DNA of 64,000 nt from G963665085 sp963665085 (GTDB lineage: Bacteria; Bacteroidota; Bacteroidia; Bacteroidales; JAAAOM01): assembly GCA_963665085.2 (NCBI GenBank), contig CAXXXS010000001.1, positions 2,852,001-2,916,000 of the forward strand. Direction: 5' to 3'. The notes under the pieces were generated by a model, which saw only the letters and a program-made list of their open reading frames with translations, ran no database searches and was not told the DNA's origin. This document shows positions 39,001 through 48,100 of the stretch, piece after piece (the stretch's first letter is position 1; every line of letters starts with the position of its first letter). The translations under genes and the position numbers were made by a program.

Positions 39001-39491
39001 CTAATCCTGATTTTACAGGAGGTATGACAAATACTTTCCGATATAAGGATTTGTCTCTGTTAGTATTTGCTCAATGGTCTTATGGTGGTGATCTTTTTAA
39101 CTACAATAGCGTGGATTCTAAACTCGCTTCAGGAGGACAGAATGTTTATGCAGAACTAACTGATAGATGGTCAGAATCAAATCCGGATGCAAAATATACA
39201 ATTGCAACAACAAATAGATCCAATCAGTTCAGTAGTTTTTTTATTGAAGATGGATCGTATCTAAAAATAAAGACTATAACTCTTACTTATAACGTGAGTA
39301 AATTAAAAGGTAAATACATCAAAAATTTTGAGGTATATAGTTCATTAAACAACTTCATAACTTTTACGAATTACTCAGGCTATGATCCGGAAGTAAGTTA
39401 TCGGGGTGCTTCAAACCTTGAAATAGGTGAAGATTTTGGAGGTTATCCACAAGCCAAGACAATCATGTTTGGGGTAAGAATAAGTTTATAA
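36096..39491 (+). CDS. SusC/RagA TonB-dependent outer-membrane transporter (PUL2)
   Basis: Start chosen at 36096 (MKNCSKTIPKYNSGLKKIV). The ATG at 36042 lies only 2 bases past a hairpin and adds 18 atypical residues. The ~1,131-residue transporter has a long signal region ending ASYSQ, an STN domain (VREVLSELEEGSDFRFFYSD), a carboxypeptidase-like domain (SGRVVDKSGDPLPGVNVIEK) and the SusC plug signature DEIVVIGYGAVKKSDLTGSV. SIEILKDASATAIYGARAAN and a large barrel follow. It imports oligosaccharides with the SusD encoded 18 bp downstream and signals to FecR. Its substrate is probably sulfated, inferred only from the linked sulfatase. Confidence 0.95.
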   Translation: MKNCSKTIPKYNSGLKKIVLTMKLTFIMTLVCLMYSNAASYSQNTKFSLNVSQKSVREVLSELEEGSDFRFFYSDDLQKLDEKISLIKSNSSVTEILEDVLKDSNLSYKVLEGNLIIIAPKTNLQETVVSGRVVDKSGDPLPGVNVIEKGTTTGTVTNMEGTYKLEVSSPDAVLVFSYIGFLSEEVEVGGKTTVDVTLVEDITELDEIVVIGYGAVKKSDLTGSVSSVETEEIAKSNIQSIDQGLAGKASGVVVTQTSGAPGAIASIRIRGASSLEGGNEPLYVIDGFPIYGGSGIESSENSSDNISALSTLNPNDIESIEILKDASATAIYGARAANGVVLITTKTGKRGEDRISFDASYGFQSVVQKIDVMNAYQYATLVNEAYENDGYGANYIYSAAKMSELQANPEGTDWQDEIFRSAPTRNYQLTFSGGDEKNLYAISAGYFDQDGIIINSNFKRYSGRINLDRRITDNFKVGTHTSISHIINDAVETAVGGQGGVISGALKFNPVLPVYANEEETEYTLVNAPGLLIPNPVATAKEQVNKTGVTRLLSDVYAEQKFLRYFTAKVSFGVDLLNSKYNNYIPSNIYQSGGDAVATIAANNGLTWLNENTISFLKDFGKHSISSVAGVTFQENHTEMFSASSEIFTNDILEENSLESGSIYNQPTSSTTEWNILSYLGRVNYSFDNKYLFSVSGRIDGSSRFGANNKYAFFPSGSFAWRASEEPFLKNIDVISMLKFRVAYGYTGNQEIGLYNSLSTLASNTYYIGGAIVTGFAPDIIPNPDLRWEKTGQFDLGVDFNLFNNRLRITADYYNKKTTDILYSTAVPYVSGFSVSLQNIGSIRNQGIELSIGANIITAQDFSWETNFNYAMNRSEVLELGGEEYKDVGTGDDALKTGSIHRLIVGEALGLFYGYVDDGIFQNEAEVAAGPEGTTNWVGGRRYKDLSGAEGVPDGAIDASYDRQIIGDPNPDFTGGMTNTFRYKDLSLLVFAQWSYGGDLFNYNSVDSKLASGGQNVYAELTDRWSESNPDAKYTIATTNRSNQFSSFFIEDGSYLKIKTITLTYNVSKLKGKYIKNFEVYSSLNNFITFTNYSGYDPEVSYRGASNLEIGEDFGGYPQAKTIMFGVRISL

Positions 39492-39509
39492 TTTAAAGAG
39501 TCAGAAAAA

Positions 39510-41003
39510 ATGAAAAAGTTTATATATATACTATCAGTACTGCTTTTGATGAATTCATTGCAGTCGTGTGAAGATTTTCTTCTGGAACAACCAGAAAGTA
39601 GTCTTGTTACGTCCAATTTTTATCAGTCAGAGGCTGATGCCATAGCAGCAGTAAACGCTGTTTATAACGGATTGTTTGCGGTTTATCGCCGTAACTTTTG
39701 TTTGCTGGTTGATTTAATCAGTGATGACATGAAAAATGGTATTGGAATGTCTAATGCACAACTTCAGGATATTGAGTATTTACGGATTCCGTCCAATAAT
39801 TCGTTTGTCTCGTATATCTGGCAATATAGTTATATCGCTATAGCAAATGCAAATACAGCTATCAATAATGTTGGTAATGCTACTGCAAGTGAAGATATCA
39901 TAAGCAGGTTAATAGGAGAAGCAAAATTTTTACGGGCTCTAAATTATTTTAATCTTATCCGTCTTTGGGGAGATGTACCTCTGTTAACAAGTTTAGAGTC
40001 AATAGATGATGCCTATACATTACGAACCCCGGAGTCTGAGGTTTATAATCAGATAGTACAGGATTTAACGGATGCAATTAGTGTCCTGCCATATTCTTAT
40101 GATGCATCTGATATTGGCAGGGCTACCAAAGGAGCTGCAAGTATTTTGTTAGGAAAAGTATATTTATATGGTGAGGAATGGCAAAAATCTGCCGATATAC
40201 TTTCTGAAGTAATAGATAATGAATCAACTTATGGTTATGGTTTAAATGAAAACTACAGCGATAACTGGGCGGTTGCAACTGAAAACGGGATTGAAACAGT
40301 TTTTTCTGTACAATTCTCTAAATCTCCTGGTTCTGTTAATTATCTTATGGCAGGTGCGGCACCTAAATATTCAATGAATGGCGGTAATGGATTACCGGGG
40401 TTGTATGTTGCTTGGGAAGCTGATATTCCAACAGTTGAGTTGTACAATACGTTTGATGATCTGGATGAAAGAAAAGCTACAACTCTTGCTACGGATTATG
40501 TGAGTCCTTCTGATGGGGCTACTTATACCTCATCGATTCCTCTCTTTTTTAAATATTGGGATTCAAGTACAACCAATTGCGCAAATTCAGATGTTAATTT
40601 CCATATTTTACGATATTCTGATGCTTTATTAATGTATGCTGAAGCATTAAATGAGTTGGGTAATACTTCTGGTGCAGAAACATATATAAACAGGGTAAGG
40701 GAGAGGGCATTTAATGATGCAACTCATAACTATAGTGGACTTAGTCAATCCGAATTTACAGATGCGATACGACTGGAGCGCAGGTTGGAATTTGCCTGTG
40801 AAGGCCAACGTTATTTTGATTTGGTTCGTTGGGGTACTTTTGTTTCAACAATGCAGGCTCATGGAGCAACAGAAGCAACTTTAGCAGGAGAATCAATAAA
40901 AGGGGATATAACAGATAATGCTGCTGAAAAATTTAATCTTTATCCAATTCCACAACATGAAATAGATTTGAATTCATCATTGGAACAAAATAGTGGTTAC
41001 TAG
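39510..41003 (+). CDS. SusD/RagB family surface glycan-binding lipoprotein (PUL2)
   Basis: A 497-residue lipoprotein (signal ending LLMNSLQSC, Cys 20). Family features are CEDFLLEQPESSLV, the TPR-like EAKFLRALNYFNLIRLWGDV, SDALLMYAEALNELG, RLERRLEFACEGQRYFDLVR and FNLYPIPQHEIDLNSSLEQN. It is the outer-membrane partner of the upstream SusC. It is followed within 20 bp by a MITE-like element that separates it from the sulfatase gene. Confidence 0.95.
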   Translation: MKKFIYILSVLLLMNSLQSCEDFLLEQPESSLVTSNFYQSEADAIAAVNAVYNGLFAVYRRNFCLLVDLISDDMKNGIGMSNAQLQDIEYLRIPSNNSFVSYIWQYSYIAIANANTAINNVGNATASEDIISRLIGEAKFLRALNYFNLIRLWGDVPLLTSLESIDDAYTLRTPESEVYNQIVQDLTDAISVLPYSYDASDIGRATKGAASILLGKVYLYGEEWQKSADILSEVIDNESTYGYGLNENYSDNWAVATENGIETVFSVQFSKSPGSVNYLMAGAAPKYSMNGGNGLPGLYVAWEADIPTVELYNTFDDLDERKATTLATDYVSPSDGATYTSSIPLFFKYWDSSTTNCANSDVNFHILRYSDALLMYAEALNELGNTSGAETYINRVRERAFNDATHNYSGLSQSEFTDAIRLERRLEFACEGQRYFDLVRWGTFVSTMQAHGATEATLAGESIKGDITDNAAEKFNLYPIPQHEIDLNSSLEQNSGY

Positions 41004-41021
41004 TTAGCAGATTCTTTTCAC

Positions 41022-41187
41022 ATGAGGGTGTCTAAACGTAATATAAACATGGAAGTTCTATTTCTTTCTTCTCTGTGAAACTTTGTGTGTTCTTTGTGAA
41101 GCTTTGTGTTAAAGTTCTTTAAGATTATAACGCAAAGAACCGCAGAGGAGGAATTAAGGAATATAAAGATTTTTTAGGCACCTTCAT
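41022..41187 (+). repeat. MITE-like element after susD of PUL2 (copy 2)
   Basis: A 166-bp element with imperfect 15-bp terminal inverted repeats (atgagggtgtctaaa 41022-41036, tttaggcaccttcat 41173-41187; two mismatches). The interior stretch around 41067-41101 aligns closely with the minus strand of 11740-11776, including ttctttcttctctgtgaaac. It is non-coding. It starts 18 bp after the susD stop and ends 16 bp before the sulfatase start. Confidence 0.75.
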
Positions 41188-41203
41188 TTTTATTAATTGC
41201 TTT

Positions 41204-42679
41204 ATGAATAAATTATATTATTACTCTTTTTGTGCCCTTTCAATTAGCAGTTGTCATTCTGAAAAAGAGAAAATACAAGATAATAAGACCGGGTTACCCA
41301 ATATTGTCCTGATTTACGCAGATGACATGGGGTATGGTGATTTGGCTACATATGGGGCATTAAATTATAAAACACCAAATCTTGATAAACTTGCCTCTGA
41401 AGGCATGCGTTTTACAAATTTTTGTGTTGCCCAGGCAGTTTGCAGTGCTTCCCGGGCATCTATCTTAACAGGTTGTTATGCAAACAGGGTTGGTATTGGA
41501 GGAGCATTAAATCCTCATGCAGATATTGGATTAAATCCGGAAGAAGAAACAATTGCGGAATTGGTAAAACGGGCAGGAGATTATCAATGTGCGATGTACG
41601 GGAAATGGCATTTGGGTCACGAAAAACAATTCCTACCTACCAATCAGGGATTTGATGATTATGTTGGTATCCCGTATTCAAATGATATGTGGAAATGGAC
41701 GTACGATATGGAACTAGCAACTGTGGATGGACCGTTTGCAAGAAAACTATCTTTTCCTGAATTGCCCATTCTGGCAGGAGACACTGTGTGGAGAACGGTT
41801 GAGGATTTAAAAGACATGGATCAGCTAACAACAATCTATACAGAAAGAGCTGTTAAGTTTATCAGGGAAAATAAGGATAAGCCTTTTCTTTTATGTGTCC
41901 CACATTCAATGCCGCATGTGCCTTTGGGCGTTTCGGATAAGTTTAGGGGGAAGAGCAAACAAGGTTTGTATGGCGATGTAGTTATGGAGATAGACTGGTC
42001 AGTAGGTGAGATAATGAAAGAACTTGAAAAGTATGGCTTAACAGAAAATACATTGGTAATCTTCACGTCTGATAATGGACCGTGGATAAATTTCGGAGAA
42101 CATGCGGGTTCTACCGGAGGACTCAGAGAAGGAAAAGGAACAATTTTCGAAGGTGGAAACCGCGTGCCTTGTATCATGCGTTGGCCAAAGGAAATTCCTG
42201 CAGGAACGATCTGTAACCAGCTGGCGTCAACCATTGATTTTCTGCCCACTTTTGCAGAAATATTAGGCGTAAGCCTTCCAGAGAAGAAGATAGATGGGGT
42301 TAATATTCTTCCACTTTTAAAGGGGGAAGAAGGGGCTAAGCCTCGGGATACATTTTATTATTATTTTCATGGATGTGCACTTGAGGCTGTACGAAAAGAA
42401 AACTGGAAGCTTGTTTTTCCTCACAATTCAAGAACATACGAAGGTTTTGAACCTGGGCATAATGGCTCTATGGGACAAATGGGAAACTTTAATCCAGGTT
42501 TAAAATTATATGATCTGAGGCGCGATCCGGGAGAAAGATATGATATGTTAGAATTTTATCCTGAGATTGTTGAAGAATTACAAAAAATTGCCGAAGTTGC
42601 AAGAAAGGATCTGGGAGACGATCTCTTAGGTATTAAAGGAGAGAACGTTCGGGAACCAGGACGAATTGCTAAAAACTAA
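41204..42679 (+). CDS. Arylsulfatase family S1 lipoprotein
   Basis: A 491-residue formylglycine sulfatase with a probable lipoprotein signal (ALSISSC, Cys 17). The metal-binding start is IVLIYADDMGYGDLATYG. The modification site is AVCSASRASILTG, so the Cys lies in a CxAxR rather than the usual CxPxR context, a variant accepted by anaerobic maturases. MYGKWHLGH, VPHSMPHVPL and IFTSDNGPW supply the remaining active-site residues. It removes sulfate esters from the PUL2 glycan, probably in the periplasm or at the surface. No maturase (anSME) gene is in the window. The start lies 16 bp after the MITE-like element. Confidence 0.93.
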   Translation: MNKLYYYSFCALSISSCHSEKEKIQDNKTGLPNIVLIYADDMGYGDLATYGALNYKTPNLDKLASEGMRFTNFCVAQAVCSASRASILTGCYANRVGIGGALNPHADIGLNPEEETIAELVKRAGDYQCAMYGKWHLGHEKQFLPTNQGFDDYVGIPYSNDMWKWTYDMELATVDGPFARKLSFPELPILAGDTVWRTVEDLKDMDQLTTIYTERAVKFIRENKDKPFLLCVPHSMPHVPLGVSDKFRGKSKQGLYGDVVMEIDWSVGEIMKELEKYGLTENTLVIFTSDNGPWINFGEHAGSTGGLREGKGTIFEGGNRVPCIMRWPKEIPAGTICNQLASTIDFLPTFAEILGVSLPEKKIDGVNILPLLKGEEGAKPRDTFYYYFHGCALEAVRKENWKLVFPHNSRTYEGFEPGHNGSMGQMGNFNPGLKLYDLRRDPGERYDMLEFYPEIVEELQKIAEVARKDLGDDLLGIKGENVREPGRIAKN

Positions 42680-42685
42680 CATCAA

Positions 42686-42768
42686 TACAAAACATCAAGG
42701 CGGTTGGGCGTTTGCATTAGCAACGTCCAATCTTACTTGGTAGCATTTGCTACCATTTAGCAACACTA
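42686..42768 (+). repeat. Structured repeat R1 (partial copy)
   Basis: The first half of the repeat family found complete at 52347, 52739, 55531 and 56756. It contains aaaacatcaaggcggttggg, the first hairpin (ttgggcgtt...aacgtccaa) and the invariant tggtagcatttgctacca hairpin. Homology fades after 42768, though a run of ten Gs at 42812 may be a diverged right edge. It lies at the upstream border of the Rhs operon. Confidence 0.8.
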
Positions 42769-42811
42769 AAATCATTTAAACAAAAAAATAATTTAGAATC
42801 AAAACAAATAA

Positions 42812-42821
42812 GGGGGGGGGG
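42812..42821 (+). repeat. G10 homopolymer tract
   Basis: Ten consecutive Gs in otherwise A/T-rich non-coding DNA, 445 bp upstream of the first gene of the Rhs operon. Such tracts are prone to slippage. It may instead mark the right edge of the R1 repeat, since the full copies end in four to six Gs. Nothing else is evident between 42822 and 43266. Confidence 0.6.
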
Positions 42822-43266
42822 TGGTATTAATCTAAAAAATTAAATCTCAGATAATTGAAATCCACTAAAAATTCTTTTTGTTCATTACACCTTGCAATAT
42901 TAATTTTAAATAATATTTTTGAAACGTCATGCTAAAAAAGAATATTTAAACATAAATTATATTTAAAACAATAAAAAATATACTTAACCAGGACCTATTA
43001 ATAACTTAAAACCTTAACACGAATGAACAGCAACCACTCTTAACAAATCAGCAAAAATATTTTACCTCGTAGTAATTATAATCAATATTATAGCAAACCT
43101 ATTTGATGTTGGAGCAATGATTTTCTAACATTAAAATGCCACCGCTCTTAGGTTGAATAAGGTTGCTCCAAACTCAATTATTATTGCTCCTTATTAAAAT
43201 ATGACTGCTCAGAATAAAAAATGTATGAAATAATATTTTTCTAAATCCAAATTAAATAAAAACAAT

Positions 43267-43920
43267 ATGGGACGAAACCAATCACTACAAGACGGGATGC
43301 AAAGCCATCGCACACTAATCGAAAACACATTAAGCACTCCTGCAATACAGGATGAAGTAGCCATTTACGGTTATGCGGTTGAAAAAATGAACGACGGTAA
43401 AACCTTACTGGACGAAACAACATCATTGTTTACTAACCGGGATAAAGAAATAGTAGAAAAAGAAAATGCAACTGCAGGATATAACCAGTTACGCGATAAA
43501 ATAGACAAACAATTTGCCCGCGACATTAAACTGGCAAGAGTGGCATTACGTGAAAATCCTACCTTGTTACGTTCGCACCTGGGGGTAAAAGAATTACGAT
43601 CCAGTGTCTATACAGAGTGGAAACTCCAGGTAAAACAATTTTATAGCAATGCGTTAGGCAACGAAGATATTAAGGCTAAACTAACAACACTAAATATTAC
43701 AGAAGAGAGCATGAATTCTCAACTAACCCAGTTAAATTCTTTGGAAGAGTTATACCTCACGCAAAAGAAAGAAATTGGTGAAGCACAAGTTGCTACAGAA
43801 GAAAGGGATAAAAAACTGGTTGAACTGGAAAGATGGTGTGCGGATTATAGAGCTGTTGCCCGAATAGTATTTGAGGATAATCCACAGATGTTAGAGATTT
43901 TGGGAATTATTGTAAAATAA
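43267..43920 (+). CDS. Helical protein of unknown function, first gene of Rhs operon
   Basis: A 217-residue protein that I do not recognise. It has no signal peptide and is predicted almost wholly helical, with a charged middle (ARVALRENPTLLRSHLG) and heptad-like stretches around residues 125-185 (SQLTQLNSLEELYLTQKKEI). It precedes the tail-fibre-like gene by 11 bp and probably shares its transcript with the Rhs gene, so a cytosolic accessory or structural role in the Rhs system is an inference from context. Confidence 0.7.
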   Translation: MGRNQSLQDGMQSHRTLIENTLSTPAIQDEVAIYGYAVEKMNDGKTLLDETTSLFTNRDKEIVEKENATAGYNQLRDKIDKQFARDIKLARVALRENPTLLRSHLGVKELRSSVYTEWKLQVKQFYSNALGNEDIKAKLTTLNITEESMNSQLTQLNSLEELYLTQKKEIGEAQVATEERDKKLVELERWCADYRAVARIVFEDNPQMLEILGIIVK

Positions 43921-43931
43921 AGAAATATAAA

Positions 43932-44675
43932 ATGAAAAGAATATTTTTTATAGCAATACTAATTTTTACAGTACTTTTTTCTTTTTCGCAAACATTGTAT
44001 GTTCCATATGGGACTTCAGGAATTGGAATATCAGGAACTGGAAATGTTGGGGTTGGAACAGACAATCCAATAAGTTTGCTTGATGTGAGTAATAAATCAG
44101 GTGATGCCACTTTAAGTATTAGCTCTGCGTTAGGGACTACTGGAAATTCCACTTTACAGTTTGGAACTAGCTCAGCATGGAAAATTCAAGCATACTCATA
44201 TTCTAATGGGGATAAATATGATTTTGGAATTTTGTATGATCGCGATGATGTGTGTGGCGACTTTTATGTTAAAAATTACGACAACACCAATTTAATCATT
44301 AAAGCAAATGGGAACATTGGAATTGGAACAGTTCACCCCTTATACAAACTAGATGTACTGGGCACAATAAGAGCCCAGGAAATAAAAGTAGACTTAGAAG
44401 GAGCAGATTTTGTTTTTGAAGAAGGCTACAACCTTATGCCCTTAAGTGAATTAGAATCTTTTGTTAAATCAGAAAAACATTTACCGGAAGTAGCTCCTGC
44501 AAAGGAGATGGAAACAGAAGGGCTTAACCTTAGTGAAATGAATGCTAAGTTGCTCCAAAAAATTGAAGAGTTAACGCTTTATACCATAGAGCAGCAAAAG
44601 ATTATTGATAAACTTTTGGAAAATGTTGAAAAACAAGGTGAAATAATAGAGAAACTGAACTCTATAAAACATTAA
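43932..44675 (+). CDS. Tail-fibre-like secreted protein
   Basis: A 247-residue protein with a Sec signal (MKRIFFIAILIFTVLFSFSQ). It has two GNVGVGTDNP/GNIGIGTVHP motifs (near residues 36 and 130), typical of phage-tail-fibre-like and S74-type trimeric stalks in Bacteroidota. The C-terminus contains GADFVFEEGYNLMPLSELES and a coiled coil (LNLSEMNAKLLQKIEELT). The usual S74 peptidase chaperone is not seen. It is likely an exported trimeric fibre. It sits 2 bp upstream of the T9SS-sorted small protein. A role in display or adhesion near the Rhs protein is inferred from linkage. Confidence 0.72.
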   Translation: MKRIFFIAILIFTVLFSFSQTLYVPYGTSGIGISGTGNVGVGTDNPISLLDVSNKSGDATLSISSALGTTGNSTLQFGTSSAWKIQAYSYSNGDKYDFGILYDRDDVCGDFYVKNYDNTNLIIKANGNIGIGTVHPLYKLDVLGTIRAQEIKVDLEGADFVFEEGYNLMPLSELESFVKSEKHLPEVAPAKEMETEGLNLSEMNAKLLQKIEELTLYTIEQQKIIDKLLENVEKQGEIIEKLNSIKH

Positions 44676-44677
44676 TT

Positions 44678-45097
44678 ATGAAAAAAACTATACTAGTATT
44701 TATCATTGGCTTTATAAGCCTTGTGTCTTTTGGGCAGGATTATATTTCATTTAGCTACGACAACGCAGGTAATCGAATTAGTCGTACAATACCCGTCTCA
44801 AAGTCAGCTTATGTGGGCGATGTAGAAACCGAGGTTTTTAATGAAATATTGGAAGAACTAAGTTTTAAGATGTACCCCAATCCAACAAAAGGATTATTAA
44901 CAGTAGAAATTGAGAATTTTACAGGAGAAACAAATGCCAGTATTTCTATATACGATTTGCAGGGCAGGCAGATATACAATAACAGCAATGCTGTTGCCTC
45001 CAATGCAATTGATTTGAGTAAACAAAGCCCCGGTACTTATATTATGATACTCAAGGCTGGTGATACAACCCGGGAATGGAAAATTGTTAAAGAATAA
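44678..45097 (+). CDS. Small T9SS-sorted protein with one YD-like motif
   Basis: A 139-residue secreted protein: signal peptide (MKKTILVFIIGFISLVSFGQ), then ISFSYDNAGNRISRTI, which reads like one YD repeat. A type A T9SS sorting domain follows (KMYPNPTKGLLTVEI, ISIYDLQGRQIYN, SPGTYIMILKAGDTTREWKI). The sorting domain (~75 residues) makes up most of the mature protein, so it is almost a bare cargo signal. It lies 16 bp before the Rhs start, which itself lacks a sorting domain. It could be a helper that anchors or guides the Rhs protein; this is speculative. Confidence 0.85.
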   Translation: MKKTILVFIIGFISLVSFGQDYISFSYDNAGNRISRTIPVSKSAYVGDVETEVFNEILEELSFKMYPNPTKGLLTVEIENFTGETNASISIYDLQGRQIYNNSNAVASNAIDLSKQSPGTYIMILKAGDTTREWKIVKE

Positions 45098-45113
45098 CCA
45101 AACACAGACAACT

Positions 45114-48100
45114 ATGAAAAAACAATATTTTTATAGAATACTTATTGCTTTTAACTTATTCATACCATTTTTATGCTATGGGCAGGAAAAAACAATAACA
45201 TTATCGACCAGTCTTTCAGGAACACAAGATATAGTTGCACGTGATGCAGTTATTCTTAATCCTGGTTTTAATTACTCCGCATCGGGAGGCTATACCTTTA
45301 CTGCAAGTATTGATGAAAGTTTGATTTGTGATGTGGATTATCTGACAGGCGATGTTGTGCCTAATCCATCAAATAGATCCCTCAATACATCTTATGAAGT
45401 AGGCTCCACGGCAGGAGCATTTAATGTTACAGCAAGTGGCGCAGCATCATATACCATCCCAATAATTGTTCCACCTGGTACAGCTGGTATACAACCCTCC
45501 TTGAGGATAAATTACAACAGCAATGGAGGATACGGGCTTTTGGGCAAAGGGTGGTCTTTGTCTGGCCAGCCCGCCATTTACAGAGTGCCCAGTACGTATT
45601 ACCACGATGGTTCTGTTGACCCGGTAGATTATGATAGCAACGATGCATTTATAATGGATGGCATGCGCTTGATAAAAGATGGTACGGTATACAAAACAGA
45701 AATTGAAGGCTATTCCACAATAACACCAACATACAGTGGTAGTGCCATAACTAAATTTACCGTAAAAACTAAAAACGGACAAACTATAGAATATGGTGCG
45801 ACAACAGATTCAAAGGAAACTAATATTGATGGCACAAGGTATTTTGCCTGGCATGTGTCTAAAATATCCGATGCTTATGGTAATTATATGGAATATGTTT
45901 ATGAAAATGATATTAATAATGGTTTTCGCCTTGCTAAAATAAATTACACGGGCAACACGGCTGCAAGCCTTAATCCATATAATACAATTTATTTTCTATA
46001 TGAAAAACGTGAGGATTCAGAAATTTCTTATGTGTATGGAAAAGAGTTAAAACATAACCTTCTGTTAAGGAAAATACGCTGCGATGTTGATGGAATAGCT
46101 GCCCATACATATAATTTTAAATATATCATGAACACAGAGACATTGTTATCGGAAGTTATCGAAGGAGGTAGCGACAATAGCCGTCTTAATTCCACTGCTT
46201 TTAGTTATTATGGATATGGCAGTACTGTTGAAGATATTGAACAGGTTTTAGAATCAAACAGCCTCGATTTATTGAAATATGGAGATTTTAACGGGGATGG
46301 CCGTACTGATCTTTTTGCTCAGGATGGAAGCTATTTAAGGATTTATACCATGAACGATGACGGGACAGACTTTTCTCTGGCTTGCTCATTGAGTGCTTCT
46401 TTTACAAACTTGGTAGTTGGCGATTTTAATGGAGATAATCTTGCAGATGTTGTTTTAGCGCAGTCATCAGGAAGTATTAGGTATTATAAATCCACAGGTA
46501 CATCATTAACATATGTTGCAGCATCTGGCAAAACACTTTCTTCAGTTTCTAAACTAGAAGCAAAAGATATAAATGGTGATTTTATTGACGACTTAGTAGT
46601 TGCAAAGACAATATCAGGAACAAATAATGTATATATTTTCCATGGAAACAAAACAACACCATTTAGTAGTAATTTTTATTTTACACTTAATTGGGGCGAT
46701 GTTTATTTTCATGATGTGGATGGTGATGGAAAAAATGAACTCTGGAATATAGATAATAATAACCTGTATATTTACAACATAGCTTCTTCAAGTGTAAATT
46801 CAATACACCACCAGGTTAACCTGCATGGTACGTATCCAACAAGATATGCACTTGGGGATTATAATGGCGATGGCAAAACGGATTATGTTTGTGGTTACGA
46901 TGATGGAACAAATATTAATTCAGTAAGAATAGCAATATCTAAAGGGAATGGTTTTAAAACTGTCAACATAGATGATTTACCTCCGGGCGTAATGTATGCT
47001 TTTGATAATGATGCCGACGATAAGGATGAATTGTTTGTTTATGATCCTAACTCTATTCCTATATCTCCATGGGACGGTTCGATAGATCCGGAATTATATG
47101 TTTACAAACGGTATAAATTTGATGGGGAGGAATTGTCTATAGCCGGTTCCAGGTGGCTAAACGTAAACGCAGAACAATATGACTTTAATGGAGATAATGT
47201 AACTGAGTATATTTTTTTTCACAACGACAAATATTGGGTAAATTATAAATATAAGGGGGGTAAAAAGAACAAACTCTACCAAATAGCAGATGGGCTTAAT
47301 AACAGGACAATTATTGAATATAATACGATTAACAACAACTCTGTCCATACTCCTTCTATAAGCCAAGAGACATATCCATTGGCCAATTTTAACGGGGCAA
47401 GATACGTTGTGTCCAAAGTACAGCAAAGCGATGGTATTGGCGGTACTTTTGAAAATGCATATACTTACGAAGGTGCAAAATATTTTAAGCAGCTTAATAT
47501 GTTTTTGGGATTCTCTTCTATAAATAAAACAAGCACTGAGACTGGTATTACCAGCATAACTGAGAATACGTACCATGGAACATATCCCTATACTTCAAAA
47601 ACCAAAAGCAAAACCTATAAAGGGAGTAACAATATCAGCAGCTCTGTTAGGCAGAACATCATCTCACATATTGCAAATAAACGCATAAAATATTATCCGC
47701 AATACACAGCATCATATAACTACCTTGATGCGGTGGGTGATTCTTCGGTGTTTACTTTCGATTCTAACGGCAATATCACGCAAAAGACAAACTTTATTGG
47801 TAATTCAGGGACTTCCACTACATATTATGAAAGTTACACAACAGTGGCAGGAAGCCCGGTGGCAAATGTCCCACAAACAATTCGTACCGTAAACCAACGG
47901 GGGAATAAAGCCGCTTTTGAACGGAGGGTAAACATTAACTACAACAGTACCACTGGATTTGTTAATTACAAAATAATGGATCCTGACGAAAGCAAACCTC
48001 TCAGGATAGATTATACCGCAGTTTCATCTGGCCTCGGACTGGTATGGAAAGAGAAAGTAAGTGGCACGGATATAAGCGACCGCACAACAGAATACACATG

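Noticed and set aside
45447..45782. Minus-strand ORF of 111 aa inside the Rhs gene
   Set aside because: Shadow of the Rhs coding frame; similar minus-strand shadows recur identically in both copies of the core simply because the DNA is duplicated.
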